Source: Flavobacterium sp. 9R | GTDB lineage: Bacteria; Bacteroidota; Bacteroidia; Flavobacteriales; Flavobacteriaceae | Assembly (NCBI RefSeq): GCF_902506345.1 | Contig: NZ_LR733413.1 | Location: forward strand, 1,652,569-1,716,568 | DNA length: 64,000 nt | Direction of reading: 5' to 3' | Shown: piece after piece, positions 25,186-33,740 of the stretch | How the letters are laid out: each line of letters begins with the position of its first letter | Position numbering within the stretch: position 1 is the first letter of the stretch | Program-made: the position numbers and the translations under genes | The notes under the pieces: generated by a model | Databases searched by the model: none | What the model was told of the DNA's origin: nothing | The model's input: only the letters and a program-made list of their open reading frames with translations

Positions 25186-26670
25186 TTAATGCGATGCAAC
25201 TGGTTTTGGTGTTGGTTTAGCTCTTACCGTTTTTACTTTTGCAGCCGTTACCACTGTTTTATTATTTCCCCAACTGTTATATACGTATGTCAAAACATCA
25301 GCTACTTCTTCATCTGTTAAGTTTTGACTAGTCATAACATTATTAAATTTTTTACCATTCACAGTAATTTCTCCACTTAAACCGTTTAATACAGCACCGA
25401 TTGCTCTTTCTGTATTTGCGTTTAAGAAATCAGATTTTGCCAATGGAGGAAATGCATTAGGAACTCCTTGTCCTTCGGACTGATGACAAGCAAAACAGGT
25501 TCTACCGTACAATTCTTTACCTGATTTAATTTGCTCAGGAACATTCTTAGCTACCACTTTCTTGGAGGCTCCATTTTCTTTTGGCATATTTTGAATAGTT
25601 CCTCCTTCTGGTAGATATATTCCCTCTTGTGTAGTTCCCGAATAAATTGTTTTCTTCTCCTCTCCTTCAACTTTCAACATCCCCAAAGCGCCTTTGTTGA
25701 AGGCTCTGAAAATAGAATGATCTACCAAAATAAAAGTTCCAGGAACATCTACTTTAAATTCTACTATAGCCGAGCCACCAGCTGGAATTAGTGTTGTTTG
25801 GACATTTTCGTTAATCAAATCTCCCCCTTCAATATGCACTTTGTCAAATATTTCACCTATAATATGAAAAGAAGACACCAAATTAGGACCTCCATTTCCC
25901 ATAAAAATCCTAACGGTTTCTCCTACTTTAGCCGTAATTGCCTTATCTCCAGCCACTGCTCCCACTTTTCCGTTAAAAACAACATAATCTGGCTGTTCCT
26001 TTATTGCTTTATTCATATCAAAAGGCTGAGATCCCTGTTCTCCATAAGCACCTTTGGTATAAAAGTCTCCTTGCATGATGTAATATTCTTTGTCTACTGG
26101 AGGTAATCCCCCTTCGGGTTCCACCAATATCAAACCATACATACCGTTGGCAATATGCATACCAACTGGAGCTGTAGCACAATGATAGACATATAACCCA
26201 GGATTTATTGTTTTAAAATTGAAAACTTTTTCATGACCTGGAGCCACTAGTGAAGAGGTCGCTCCTCCACCAGGACCTGTCACCGCATGCAAATCAATAT
26301 TATGCGGCATTTTATTATCGGGGTGGTTTTTCAAATGAAATTCTACCTCATCACCAACTCTAGTTCGTATAAAACTTCCGGGAACAGATCCTCCAAATGT
26401 CCAATAAGTATATTTTACACCATCGACCATTTCGCCTTCTTCTTCTTTAATTTCCATATTCACAACTAGTTTTGTTGCGGATCTATCACCTATGGGCTTA
26501 GGTACAAATGGTGGTGCGGTTAACTCTGCCTCTTTTTGTCCTTCAACTATTATATCTTGGTAATCGTTAACTCCATTTTCTTTTTTGGAACAGGAAGAAA
26601 AAATTAACAATCCCAATATAAAAAAAGGGAACCAGATGAAATGTTTTTGAATATTTAATTTGGTTTTCAT
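25186..26670 (-). CDS. nirK: Copper nitrite reductase fused to a C-terminal cytochrome c
   Basis: 494 residues, lipoprotein (IFSSC, Cys27). NirK reduces nitrite to nitric oxide in the periplasm. Two cupredoxin domains carry the copper ligands: [10 protein letters not shown], then [16 protein letters not shown] (type 1 Cys and His), with a second-domain His in SSFHIIGE. Residues 385-480 form a cytochrome c domain ([18 protein letters not shown]), probably delivering electrons to the type 1 copper. A 26-bp palindrome and a weak FNR-like box lie upstream. First gene of a nirK, cytochrome c, nirV, SCO operon. Confidence 0.95.
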   Translation of the reverse strand: MKTKLNIQKHFIWFPFFILGLLIFSSCSKKENGVNDYQDIIVEGQKEAELTAPPFVPKPIGDRSATKLVVNMEIKEEEGEMVDGVKYTYWTFGGSVPGSFIRTRVGDEVEFHLKNHPDNKMPHNIDLHAVTGPGGGATSSLVAPGHEKVFNFKTINPGLYVYHCATAPVGMHIANGMYGLILVEPEGGLPPVDKEYYIMQGDFYTKGAYGEQGSQPFDMNKAIKEQPDYVVFNGKVGAVAGDKAITAKVGETVRIFMGNGGPNLVSSFHIIGEIFDKVHIEGGDLINENVQTTLIPAGGSAIVEFKVDVPGTFILVDHSIFRAFNKGALGMLKVEGEEKKTIYSGTTQEGIYLPEGGTIQNMPKENGASKKVVAKNVPEQIKSGKELYGRTCFACHQSEGQGVPNAFPPLAKSDFLNANTERAIGAVLNGLSGEITVNGKKFNNVMTSQNLTDEEVADVLTYVYNSWGNNKTVVTAAKVKTVRAKPTPKPVASH

Positions 26671-26698
26671 AATGTTTTATGTTAAAAGTTAGTTATCA

Positions 26699-26724
26699 AA
26701 TAAAAGACTTTTTTGTCTTTTATT
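26699..26724 (-). promoter_or_regulatory. 26-bp palindrome at the nirK promoter
   Basis: AATAAAAGA-N8-TCTTTTATT with an inner C-TTTTTT-G; the pairing extends to 26697-26726. The same 26-base frame occurs twice between norC and ric. It lies 29 bases upstream of the nirK start, over the expected -7 region, so it is probably an operator. Confidence 0.7.
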
Positions 26725-26760
26725 TGAACATAAAATTATAATACTTTAGCGGATTAAAAA

Positions 26761-26774
26761 CTGACAATTATCAT
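26761..26774 (-). promoter_or_regulatory. Possible degenerate FNR-like box upstream of nirK
   Basis: CTGAC-AATT-ATCAT keeps one full half site and the TGA of the other. Its centre is 56 bases from the nirK palindrome centre; the perfect box at norC is 59 bases from its palindrome. That matching layout is the main support. Confidence 0.35.
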
Positions 26775-26789
26775 GTTATTAACTTTTAT

Positions 26790-27038
26790 TTAAGATATTT
26801 TTACAAAGAGAATTATTCCCATTAACAAAAAAAGCACAAGAAGTAAAGAGCCTTTCCAAAACGAGTTTGCTTTTTTTAACTCCATAAACTGAAAACTTAC
26901 AACTAAAAATTTACAAACACTTAAGAAAAGAATTAATCCAACTTTTGGTAAAATACTATAATTAAAAGAAGCTATCAATCCTGAAAAAATAGTGAATGAA
27001 ATCAATATAAAATAGCTTAAAATTAAACTCCTTTTCAT
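26790..27038 (-). CDS. norF: NorF/cytochrome oxidase subunit IV-like small membrane protein
   Basis: 82 residues, three hydrophobic helices (SLILSYFILISFTIFSGLIA, VGLILFLSVCKFLVVSFQFM, GSLLLVLFLLMGIILFV). It resembles the prokaryotic subunit IV/NorF family that accompanies NorE. The ATG at 27038 lies two bases after the norE stop region, which supports this start over the ATG 21 codons upstream. It probably helps maturation or activity of nitric oxide reductase. Last gene of the nor operon. Confidence 0.7.
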   Translation of the reverse strand: MKRSLILSYFILISFTIFSGLIASFNYSILPKVGLILFLSVCKFLVVSFQFMELKKANSFWKGSLLLVLFLLMGIILFVKIS

Positions 27039-27040
27039 GT

Positions 27041-27622
27041 TCAAAAAAGTGTGTAAATAATTGGAAATAATAACAACCAAATCAGATCGCAAAGATGCCA
27101 AAAAGCGGCACTTGCTTCAACATCCTCAAGTGTAGTAGCTGAATTTTTCTTGGTCATCAAGTAATTTATCCAAACCAAAATTATTAATCCAACGATAACA
27201 TGAATTACATGGAATCCAGTCAATAACCAATAAAAAGTATAAAACAGATTGGTATCTAATGAAATACCACTTTCTATTTTTTGATAATACTCTGTCCCCT
27301 TAAGTATCAAGAACAAAACGCCTCCCAACATAGCCAATTGAAAAAACATTGACGATTTTTGAATTTCATTGTTCTTATATAGATGCACAGCATTTGCCAT
27401 AAAAAATCCACTTGTTAATAAAAATACCGTATTTATTATTCCAAAAGTAGTGTTTAACTGCATTCTTGATTGATGAAAAATAGCCGTGTTTTCATTTCCG
27501 TAATACGCAAATGCTACCAATGCAATCCCAAAAGTGATGAGTTCCAAAAAAATGATTATCCACATTAGAATTCCTCCCGGTGGATAGTAGAAATTCTGAT
27601 AATTTATTTTTAATCTATCCAT
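27041..27622 (-). CDS. norE: NorE, haem-copper oxidase subunit III-like protein
   Basis: 193 residues, five hydrophobic helices. Subunit III signature features include GFHVIHVIVGLIILVWINY and a terminal ASAAFWHLCDLIWLLLFPI. Stand-alone subunit III-like proteins next to nor genes are NorE. It comes after norCB, norQ, norD and the DUF438 gene and precedes norF. It is thought to support NO reductase rather than carry catalysis. Confidence 0.85.
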   Translation of the reverse strand: MDRLKINYQNFYYPPGGILMWIIIFLELITFGIALVAFAYYGNENTAIFHQSRMQLNTTFGIINTVFLLTSGFFMANAVHLYKNNEIQKSSMFFQLAMLGGVLFLILKGTEYYQKIESGISLDTNLFYTFYWLLTGFHVIHVIVGLIILVWINYLMTKKNSATTLEDVEASAAFWHLCDLIWLLLFPIIYTLF

Positions 27623-27696
27623 AAGTTATTATTGAAGTTCCACTAAACATAGCTTTCCAAAATAAGACTCGATCATTCAATGAGTTTACTTCCGGT

Positions 27697-28662
27697 TTAT
27701 TTCCAATCCAACAACCGTTTTTCTCCCTCAATTTTTTTAATATCAGTGATATCCTGAGACATTTCGATCACACCTTTATAATTTTTATTAGCATCCCTCA
27801 CCGCGAAATAACGTATGTAAATTAATCGCTCTTTGTGGTTTATCCAAAATGAAGATTCATTTTGAGTGCCTTTTCTAAATTCTTCCAAAATTTTAAGCAC
27901 CGTTCCAACGCTTTTTGGCGGATGACAAAATTTTACTTCACGACCAATAATCCCAGCGCTTCTCGGAAAAACACGCTCTTCGCCTCTATTGTAAAAAATT
28001 ACTTTGTCGTTTTCATCCACATAAGTCAAATCCAATGGCATCGTTCTAAATAATAAATTGACTTGCTCGACAGTCATATACCCTTCATCATAATGAGAAG
28101 TGTTTTCTAATGCAAAAGGAATTTCGCGAACCTTAAAATCTTCGCTTGGATGCACATATTCCATTTTTGGAAAAGACGGGGGTGTTTCAGCTAACATCCA
28201 ACCAATTTCTTCCTCACCTCTACGCATTTCTATCCAATCACTTTCGGTTAAGATATCTAATGCATTTGGAAATAGAACATCCTCTTCGACACTCATCAAT
28301 CGATTGATTCCATTGATTAAAAATGGAGTATTGACTTCTATTTTTTCTAGATTATCCATTTTGAGATAGTGCTGAATCAATCGAAACTGCTCTCTCAAGG
28401 TATCATGAAATGACCACATTCCTTGTGAAGGTCCCAACCAACCTTTTTTCTCCAAAAAGGGAAAAAGTTGATTTTCTTTTCTTGCGAAACGTTTTTCAAT
28501 TGTAAACAATTGATTAAATATATTGATAAATTGTAGCAAATCATTTTTCGGTTTAACATATTTGATCTCTTGCAACAGTGATTCAATTAGTTTTTTTTCT
28601 TGTAAATAAATCCAAACAGGATGACCTTCTGGTAGTCTTGGTGTTTGATGTGTATCTTGCAT
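27697..28662 (-). CDS. DUF438/hemerythrin-like/PAS protein in the nor operon
   Basis: 321 residues, soluble. The N-terminal part (LPEGHPVWIYLQEKKLIESLL) and following His/Glu-rich helices (FARKENQLFPFLEKKGW, SVEEDVLFPNALDIL) match the DUF438 plus hemerythrin-like arrangement, which could hold a di-iron site. The C-terminal third is a PAS domain (LDLTYVDENDKVIFYNRGEE, EVKFCHPPKSVGTVLKIL, IEMSQDITDI) with a CHP motif. The likely role is sensing or scavenging NO, but it has no output domain. It starts eight bases after norD. Confidence 0.75.
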   Translation of the reverse strand: MQDTHQTPRLPEGHPVWIYLQEKKLIESLLQEIKYVKPKNDLLQFINIFNQLFTIEKRFARKENQLFPFLEKKGWLGPSQGMWSFHDTLREQFRLIQHYLKMDNLEKIEVNTPFLINGINRLMSVEEDVLFPNALDILTESDWIEMRRGEEEIGWMLAETPPSFPKMEYVHPSEDFKVREIPFALENTSHYDEGYMTVEQVNLLFRTMPLDLTYVDENDKVIFYNRGEERVFPRSAGIIGREVKFCHPPKSVGTVLKILEEFRKGTQNESSFWINHKERLIYIRYFAVRDANKNYKGVIEMSQDITDIKKIEGEKRLLDWK

Positions 28663-28669
28663 AATAATT

Positions 28670-30445
28670 TTATTTTTGATGTTTTATTTTCTCAAATAAT
28701 TTCACCAAAGATTGCAACAACTCAACTGGAGTTGTCAAAATTTGATAGTGATTTTGTCCGAACATTTGTGGCAAATAATACTTAGCTTCTGATTCTATGG
28801 CCAATGCATAGGAATTAATATTTTTAGAGTTGAGTTCTCGAAGGGCCTGTTTTACATCATTCACTCCATATTTTCCTTCATATTTATCATAATCATTGGG
28901 CTTACCATCAGAAATCAGGATAATCCATTTGTTTTTGGTCCTTCGTTTATCAAGACGAACTCCAGCATGCCGTAAAGCGGCTCCAATCCTAGTATAGCCA
29001 CTTGGCTCAACTGCTCCAATTTTGTTTTTGGCGATATTCCAGCTTTCATCAAAATCCTTAATTGTTAAATAAGTGGAATAATTGCGAGTTTTGGAATAAA
29101 AACTATCAATAGAAAAATCAATATCGAACTCATTTAAAATTTCGCCAAACAAAATAGAAACCTCTTTTTCTACATCAATCACTCGATTTCCAGCAGCGTA
29201 GCCGTCACTAGATAAACTAATGTCCAATAGTAATATTATAGACAAATCTTTGTCCTTTTTTCGACTAGATATATATATATTTTCAGAAGGTGTTCTCCGA
29301 GAGTGTACATCGACAAACAAATCAGTAATCGCGTCTATATCCAATTCATCTCCTTGATTTTGACGCTTTTGTTGTTGCATTTTATTATTAATATTCGTTA
29401 GCATCTTGCGCAAACTCATTAAAGTTGAAGCATTCTTTACAATTGTTTTTTTGTAATAATCACTGTTTTTTTTGAGTTGCAATTTTGGATACACTTTACA
29501 AAAATTGTCTTTGTAAGCATTCTTTCTGAAATCCCATTCATCATAACTATGATGATACCCTTTCTCATCGATATTAGCACTTTCAGAAATGCTGGTGTTT
29601 TCTACAAAATCAGCTTGATATACCGAATGTGTAGCATCATCTACCCTTACAGTATATTTCATATTCAATTCTTCCAAAGCATCTTGATGGTCTTCGAGCT
29701 CATCTGAACCGTCGAAATCGCGCCAGTTACCATTGAATTCTTCTGCGGTTTCTACCTTTTCGAAACTATGGAGTAAGACATAGTCCTCTTGTTGTTTTTT
29801 ATCGATTTCAAGCGTATTAACTTCCTCGACTGCTTTCGCATTGAGAGTGGTCAAAGGTTTACTTGTACTGTTTTTTTTTGTCGCATCCGTAAAATTATGA
29901 AGCTCATTTTCATTGTCGATAATCGCTTCATTTTTCATCCATTTCCCATAAAGCCAAGAAAAGTCAGGTGGCTTAGTAGCAGTTGCTTTTTGAATAAAAT
30001 GATTCCTTGCATTTAGAAGAAACTGTTTCTCTATTGAAAATTCTTCAAACAAAACGGATAAAATACTTTCCGAAGTTTCTAATGCTTTTTGTTGAGAAAG
30101 TAATAAGGAGGGTTCAGTTATATCTGATGTCCAATTTAGATTCAACCTCTGCTGAACGCTTAGGTACAAAATTCTAAAGTGATAAAACATAAGATTCTCT
30201 TTTACTGTTAAAAATTCCGAAAATGAAATTGGAAGAAAAAAATTATTGTTTTTGTAACCACCTTCTCTTTCTGCAGGAAATATTTCAATTGATTTTCCTG
30301 TAATGGCTCTGGCAATGATAGTCAGTCGTGGTTTAATATCATTCAAAAAAACCGTTCTTGCTTCTACGCCGGGATTTATTTTTTTTCTGTTTTTTAAGTG
30401 TTTAAAAAACTTCCCTACTAAGTATTCATCTATTTCGAAACCCAT
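28670..30445 (-). CDS. norD: NorD, von Willebrand factor A protein for NO reductase activation
   Basis: 591 residues. The C-terminal 200 residues form a VWA domain with MIDAS motif LLLDISLSSDG (DxSxS), a Thr in SGYTRIGAALRHAG and ISDGKPNDYD. The N-terminal half is helical, with an acidic central region. NorD works with the AAA+ ATPase NorQ to insert the non-haem iron into NorB. The start is ATG 30445, two bases inside the edge of a 125-bp inverted-repeat element that separates it from norQ. Confidence 0.9.
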   Translation of the reverse strand: MGFEIDEYLVGKFFKHLKNRKKINPGVEARTVFLNDIKPRLTIIARAITGKSIEIFPAEREGGYKNNNFFLPISFSEFLTVKENLMFYHFRILYLSVQQRLNLNWTSDITEPSLLLSQQKALETSESILSVLFEEFSIEKQFLLNARNHFIQKATATKPPDFSWLYGKWMKNEAIIDNENELHNFTDATKKNSTSKPLTTLNAKAVEEVNTLEIDKKQQEDYVLLHSFEKVETAEEFNGNWRDFDGSDELEDHQDALEELNMKYTVRVDDATHSVYQADFVENTSISESANIDEKGYHHSYDEWDFRKNAYKDNFCKVYPKLQLKKNSDYYKKTIVKNASTLMSLRKMLTNINNKMQQQKRQNQGDELDIDAITDLFVDVHSRRTPSENIYISSRKKDKDLSIILLLDISLSSDGYAAGNRVIDVEKEVSILFGEILNEFDIDFSIDSFYSKTRNYSTYLTIKDFDESWNIAKNKIGAVEPSGYTRIGAALRHAGVRLDKRRTKNKWIILISDGKPNDYDKYEGKYGVNDVKQALRELNSKNINSYALAIESEAKYYLPQMFGQNHYQILTTPVELLQSLVKLFEKIKHQK

Positions 30446-30447
30446 AA

Positions 30448-30572
30448 TAATCCCCCTAGCCCCCGAAGGGGGAACTCCTATCAGGAGGCAATAGGATTTA
30501 AGTTGTTAAAAATTTAATCAATATAATTTATTTATGTAAAGTTGTATTCCCCTTCGAGGGTTAGGGGGATTA
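30448..30572. mobile_element. MITE-like inverted-repeat element between norQ and norD
   Basis: The left arm 30448-30474 (TAATCCCCCTAG start, CGAAGGGGGAA end) and right arm 30547-30572 are inverted copies differing by one deletion and two substitutions. About 70 AT-rich bases lie between, including a CTCCT-ATC-AGGAG hairpin. The right arm supplies the norQ stop codon and the left arm ends two bases from the norD start. Similar arms flank moaE. No transposase is present. Confidence 0.65.
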
Positions 30573-31361
30573 TATCATCAAATTGCACAAATCCTTCAGT
30601 GATTCTATGGTTTGCAAATCATCTGTAAGAGGCTCTACAATAGCAACTTGAACAGACAATCGTTTAGGCAATCCGCTTTGAATGATTTTGGCCGCATCAA
30701 CTAAAAGCCTAGTAGAAACAGTTTCGGTTAATCCTAATTCGGTTAAATTTCTAATTTTGTTACCAATAGCTACTAATTTTTTGGCAGTATCGCTGTCAAT
30801 ATTAGTTTCATTTACTAAGATTTCTGTTTCAATTTTTGGTTCTGGATAATCAAAAGTAACTGCAATAAATCGTTGACGAGTTGATGGTTTAAGCTCTTTG
30901 AAACCTCTTTGATAACCTGGATTAAAAGAAGCTACGAGCATAAAATCATTATGCGCCTGTATAGTCTCTCCTAATTTATCTATAAATAGCACGCGTCGAT
31001 GATCAGTAAGAGAGTGGATAGCGACAATAACATCTGGTCGAGCCTCTGCTATCTCATCCAAATAGATAATAGAACCTTCTTTTACAGCTGTTGTCAATGG
31101 GCCATCCAACCAAACCGTTTCGGCTCCTTTAATGATGAATCGACCAATCAAATCTGTGGAAGACGTTTCTTCGTGACAACTAATGGTAATCAATTTTTTA
31201 TTCAACTGATGTGCCATAAACTCAATAAAACGTGACTTCCCTGTTCCTGTAGGACCTTTTAACAAAAAAGGAATTTTGTTACTATAGGAATGAACAAAGA
31301 TTTCTGTCTCTTTACCTGTAGCTTGGTAATATGGGATTTTTATTAAATTATCTGTTAGCAT
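30570..31361 (-). CDS. norQ: NorQ, MoxR-family AAA+ ATPase
   Basis: 263 residues. Walker A GPTGTGKSRF, Walker B SIIYLDEIAEARPD, sensor region LVASFNPGYQRG and the arginine-finger segment LKPSTRQRF. NorQ powers metal insertion into NO reductase together with NorD. It begins 245 bases after norB, with a hairpin between, and its last codon lies in the inverted-repeat element. Confidence 0.92.
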   Translation of the reverse strand: MLTDNLIKIPYYQATGKETEIFVHSYSNKIPFLLKGPTGTGKSRFIEFMAHQLNKKLITISCHEETSSTDLIGRFIIKGAETVWLDGPLTTAVKEGSIIYLDEIAEARPDVIVAIHSLTDHRRVLFIDKLGETIQAHNDFMLVASFNPGYQRGFKELKPSTRQRFIAVTFDYPEPKIETEILVNETNIDSDTAKKLVAIGNKIRNLTELGLTETVSTRLLVDAAKIIQSGLPKRLSVQVAIVEPLTDDLQTIESLKDLCNLMI

Positions 31362-31380
31362 TTTCTTTATTATTATAAAA

Positions 31381-31448
31381 AACCGAAACGTAGAACAATC
31401 ACTCTATGGAAATGCAAATTCTTAAACGATTATCCAAACGTTCCGGTT
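31381..31448. repeat. Imperfect inverted repeat between norB and norQ
   Basis: AACCGAAACGT (31381-31391) and ACGTTCCGGTT (31438-31448) match in 10 of 11 bases. It lies 20 bases upstream of norQ and could be an RNA hairpin that tunes expression between the structural and activation genes. Confidence 0.45.
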
Positions 31449-31605
31449 AAAAATGGAATCGTTATATTATATGTATCTATTTTATTGAGTAAAAAACTTT
31501 TATATCCTTAAATAATTCATTTGCACCTCTTATTAAATTTAAATCCTATGGCTTAAAACTGGATTTATCATTAAAATAACGTTATAAAATTTCAATTAAA
31601 AAAAA

Positions 31606-32940
31606 CTATCGTTCAATCAATGCTTCATTAGTTGGGCGGCCATATTTTATAAAATCATATATAAACAATGAAATTCCTGTTGTAAACATTGTCGCACAGA
31701 TGAGTAATACAACGAAGTGAATACTTATTTCATTTTGCACTATCATAAATTCCATTTTTAATTTTCTCTCCAAGTAGACTTGCACCACTCCAGCGACTCC
31801 AAATGCAACAGTCATCCCCAACATTCCAATATTTGACAACCAAAAAGCAGCCATTCCCGTATTACTTTGGTATCGTTTTCGACCTGTTACATTGGGCAAT
31901 GCATAACTAATAATTGCTAAAACTATCATAGCATAGGCACCCCAAAAAGCATAATGCCCGTGCATAGCAGTAACCAATGTCCCGTGAGTATATAGATTAG
32001 TTTGCGGAAGAGTATGTGCAAAACCTAATAAACCAGCCCCCACAAAGGAAACAATAGACGAGCCAATAGTCCAGAATAATGCAATTTTATTAGGATGACT
32101 CTTTTCGCCTTTGCGATACATATTGACTGCGAACAAAGCCATAGCCAAGAAAGCTAAAGGTTCTAATGCAGAGAAAATCCCACCAATGATTAACCAAATC
32201 TTATTAACTCCTATGTAATAATAATGGTGTCCTGTCCCTAAAACTCCTGAAAGAAACGTTAACCCTACAATCACATATAGCCACTTTTCAATAACTTCCC
32301 TATCAACACCTGTCAATTTGATTAATAAATAGGAAAGAATACCTCCCATAATTAATTCCCATACACCTTCAACCCACAAATGCACAACCCACCAACGGAA
32401 AAAAGAATCCACTACTTGGCTGTCAAACCAAATCATTCCAGGCAAATACAACAAGGCAGCAAACAGCAATCCCATTGATAAAACCAATGCTGTAGTAGTT
32501 CTTCGTTTCGCTTTAAATAAAGTTCCCAAAATTAAACCTAAAAATAAGAGAACATTTACAACTACCAGAAAATCTAATTCTCTTGGTATCTCCAAAAATT
32601 TACGTCCTTCCCAATGGTTTAAATGAAATCCTACTATTGCTACAACTCCAACAACAGCCAATGAAATCAGTTGAATGTAAGCCCACTTCACGCTAATTAA
32701 CTCACGTTGAGCTTCTTCAGGAATAATATAATAAGCCGCTCCCATAAAACCAGTTAGTAACCACACTACTAGTAAATTAGTATGCACTGCTCTAGCGGTA
32801 TTAAAAGGAATAATGTCATGCAATCCTTGGATTCCAATTCTGTCAAAACCCATTATAAAACCATAGATAATCTGTAAGGAAAATAATAGCATACATAGTG
32901 CAAAAAACCAGTAGGCTACTTTTTGTGATTGATATTTCAT
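31606..32940 (-). CDS. norB: Nitric oxide reductase subunit B
   Basis: 444 residues with about twelve helices. NorB reduces 2 NO to N2O at a haem b3/non-haem iron site. Conserved histidines are seen in ARAVHTNLLVVW, WWVVHLWVEGVWEL (iron His with the active-site Glu), GTGHHYYYIG and TAMHGHYAFWGAY (haem ligands). The length matches cytochrome c-dependent NorB rather than the longer quinol-type qNor. The start at 32940 (MKYQSQKVAYW) was chosen because the upstream ATG adds 16 polar residues. It follows norC after 106 bases. Confidence 0.94.
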   Translation of the reverse strand: MKYQSQKVAYWFFALCMLLFSLQIIYGFIMGFDRIGIQGLHDIIPFNTARAVHTNLLVVWLLTGFMGAAYYIIPEEAQRELISVKWAYIQLISLAVVGVVAIVGFHLNHWEGRKFLEIPRELDFLVVVNVLLFLGLILGTLFKAKRRTTTALVLSMGLLFAALLYLPGMIWFDSQVVDSFFRWWVVHLWVEGVWELIMGGILSYLLIKLTGVDREVIEKWLYVIVGLTFLSGVLGTGHHYYYIGVNKIWLIIGGIFSALEPLAFLAMALFAVNMYRKGEKSHPNKIALFWTIGSSIVSFVGAGLLGFAHTLPQTNLYTHGTLVTAMHGHYAFWGAYAMIVLAIISYALPNVTGRKRYQSNTGMAAFWLSNIGMLGMTVAFGVAGVVQVYLERKLKMEFMIVQNEISIHFVVLLICATMFTTGISLFIYDFIKYGRPTNEALIER

Positions 32941-33046
32941 ATTTGTATTTTTCTTGTTAGAATTCAATTTTTGCCCGGATTTTATCAAATAATGATGATA
33001 AACGTAAACTTGCTTACAATAGTGAATTCAATTGTTATGTTATTTA

Positions 33047-33481
33047 TTAATTATTCTCTTTCGCTAAAGGTGAAACCACACGGTCAAACCCATTCAAATC
33101 TATTTTACCAATCCACTTTAGGTAAGCAACAACAGCCTCTGCGTCTTGTTCGCCCATATTATAAACAACCATTTTACGACCATTTGGAGCCCAAGGTACA
33201 GGCGACATCAAAACAGCTTTAACATACCCTTCTCCTCTTCTATCTACTACTTTAGTAAGTTCAGGCGCATAATAGGCTCCTTCTCCCAATATAGTGTGAC
33301 ACCCCATACAGTTATTGGATTCCCAAAGTTCTTTTCCTCTGGCGACTTGTTTAGTAATAGCCTTGTAATTAGTTTGGTCATTTCTAGGCATAAACGAATA
33401 AATGGTCAATCCTATGAAGATTAAAAAGGTGACCAAAGTTCCTCCCAGAAAAAATGCTCGAGCTTGTGATTTTGAAAGCAT
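33047..33481 (-). CDS. norC: Nitric oxide reductase cytochrome c subunit
   Basis: 144 residues. One N-terminal membrane anchor (FFLGGTLVTFLIFIGLTIY), then a cytochrome c domain with CMGCHTILGEGAYYAPEL and probable axial Met in GRKMVVYNMG. It passes electrons to NorB. First gene of the nor operon; a perfect 26-bp palindrome lies 38 bases upstream and a FNR-like box 103 bases upstream. Confidence 0.95.
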   Translation of the reverse strand: MLSKSQARAFFLGGTLVTFLIFIGLTIYSFMPRNDQTNYKAITKQVARGKELWESNNCMGCHTILGEGAYYAPELTKVVDRRGEGYVKAVLMSPVPWAPNGRKMVVYNMGEQDAEAVVAYLKWIGKIDLNGFDRVVSPLAKENN

Positions 33482-33518
33482 AATAAATGGTTTTTATTAG
33501 TATTGAATTTTGATTAAC

Positions 33519-33544
33519 AATAAAAGATAAATTTATCTTTTATT
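33519..33544 (-). promoter_or_regulatory. Perfect 26-bp palindrome at the norC promoter
   Basis: AATAAAAGA-TAAATTTA-TCTTTTATT is fully self-complementary. It differs at one base from the copy at 33674-33699 and has the same outer nine-base arms as the nirK copy. An Rrf2 regulator with an iron-sulfur cysteine triad is encoded 2.7 kb downstream, in the ric cluster. Confidence 0.75.
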
Positions 33545-33583
33545 TAATTACAGCAAATTAAGAGTATATTAAAAAGTAAAAAC

Positions 33584-33597
33584 ATGATAAAAATCAT
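33584..33597. promoter_or_regulatory. FNR/DNR-like box between norC and ric
   Basis: ATGATAAAAATCAT, identical to the box at 22819-22832. It lies between divergent promoters and is better placed for norC (about 80 bases from its likely start of transcription) than for ric. Confidence 0.7.
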
Positions 33598-33673
33598 AAA
33601 TTAAATATATTCTTTTTAGTAATAATAAAAAAAACAAAACCAATCTGATAATCTATAACTTACGATAAAAAAC

Positions 33674-33699
33674 AATAAAAGATAATTTTATCTTTTATT
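33674..33699 (+). promoter_or_regulatory. 26-bp palindrome at the ric promoter
   Basis: AATAAAAGATAA-TT-TTATCTTTTATT; 25 of 26 bases match the norC copy. It covers the -33 region of a promoter whose -7 element TATATTTG lies at 33711-33718, a classical repressor position. Confidence 0.75.
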
Positions 33700-33710
33700 T
33701 AAAAATTATA

Positions 33711-33718
33711 TATATTTG
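33711..33718 (+). promoter_or_regulatory. -7 element of the ric promoter
   Basis: TATATTTG fits the Bacteroidota TAnnTTTG consensus exactly. It is 22 bases upstream of the ric ATG, giving a short leader. Confidence 0.6.
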
Positions 33719-33740
33719 TACCCAATTAAAACATATCATT

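Noticed and set aside
31452..31470. ATCGTTATATTATATGTAT upstream of norQ resembles half of a ModE operator.
   Set aside because: The second arm does not form the CGTTATA...TATAACG palindrome, and the genes are not Moco genes.
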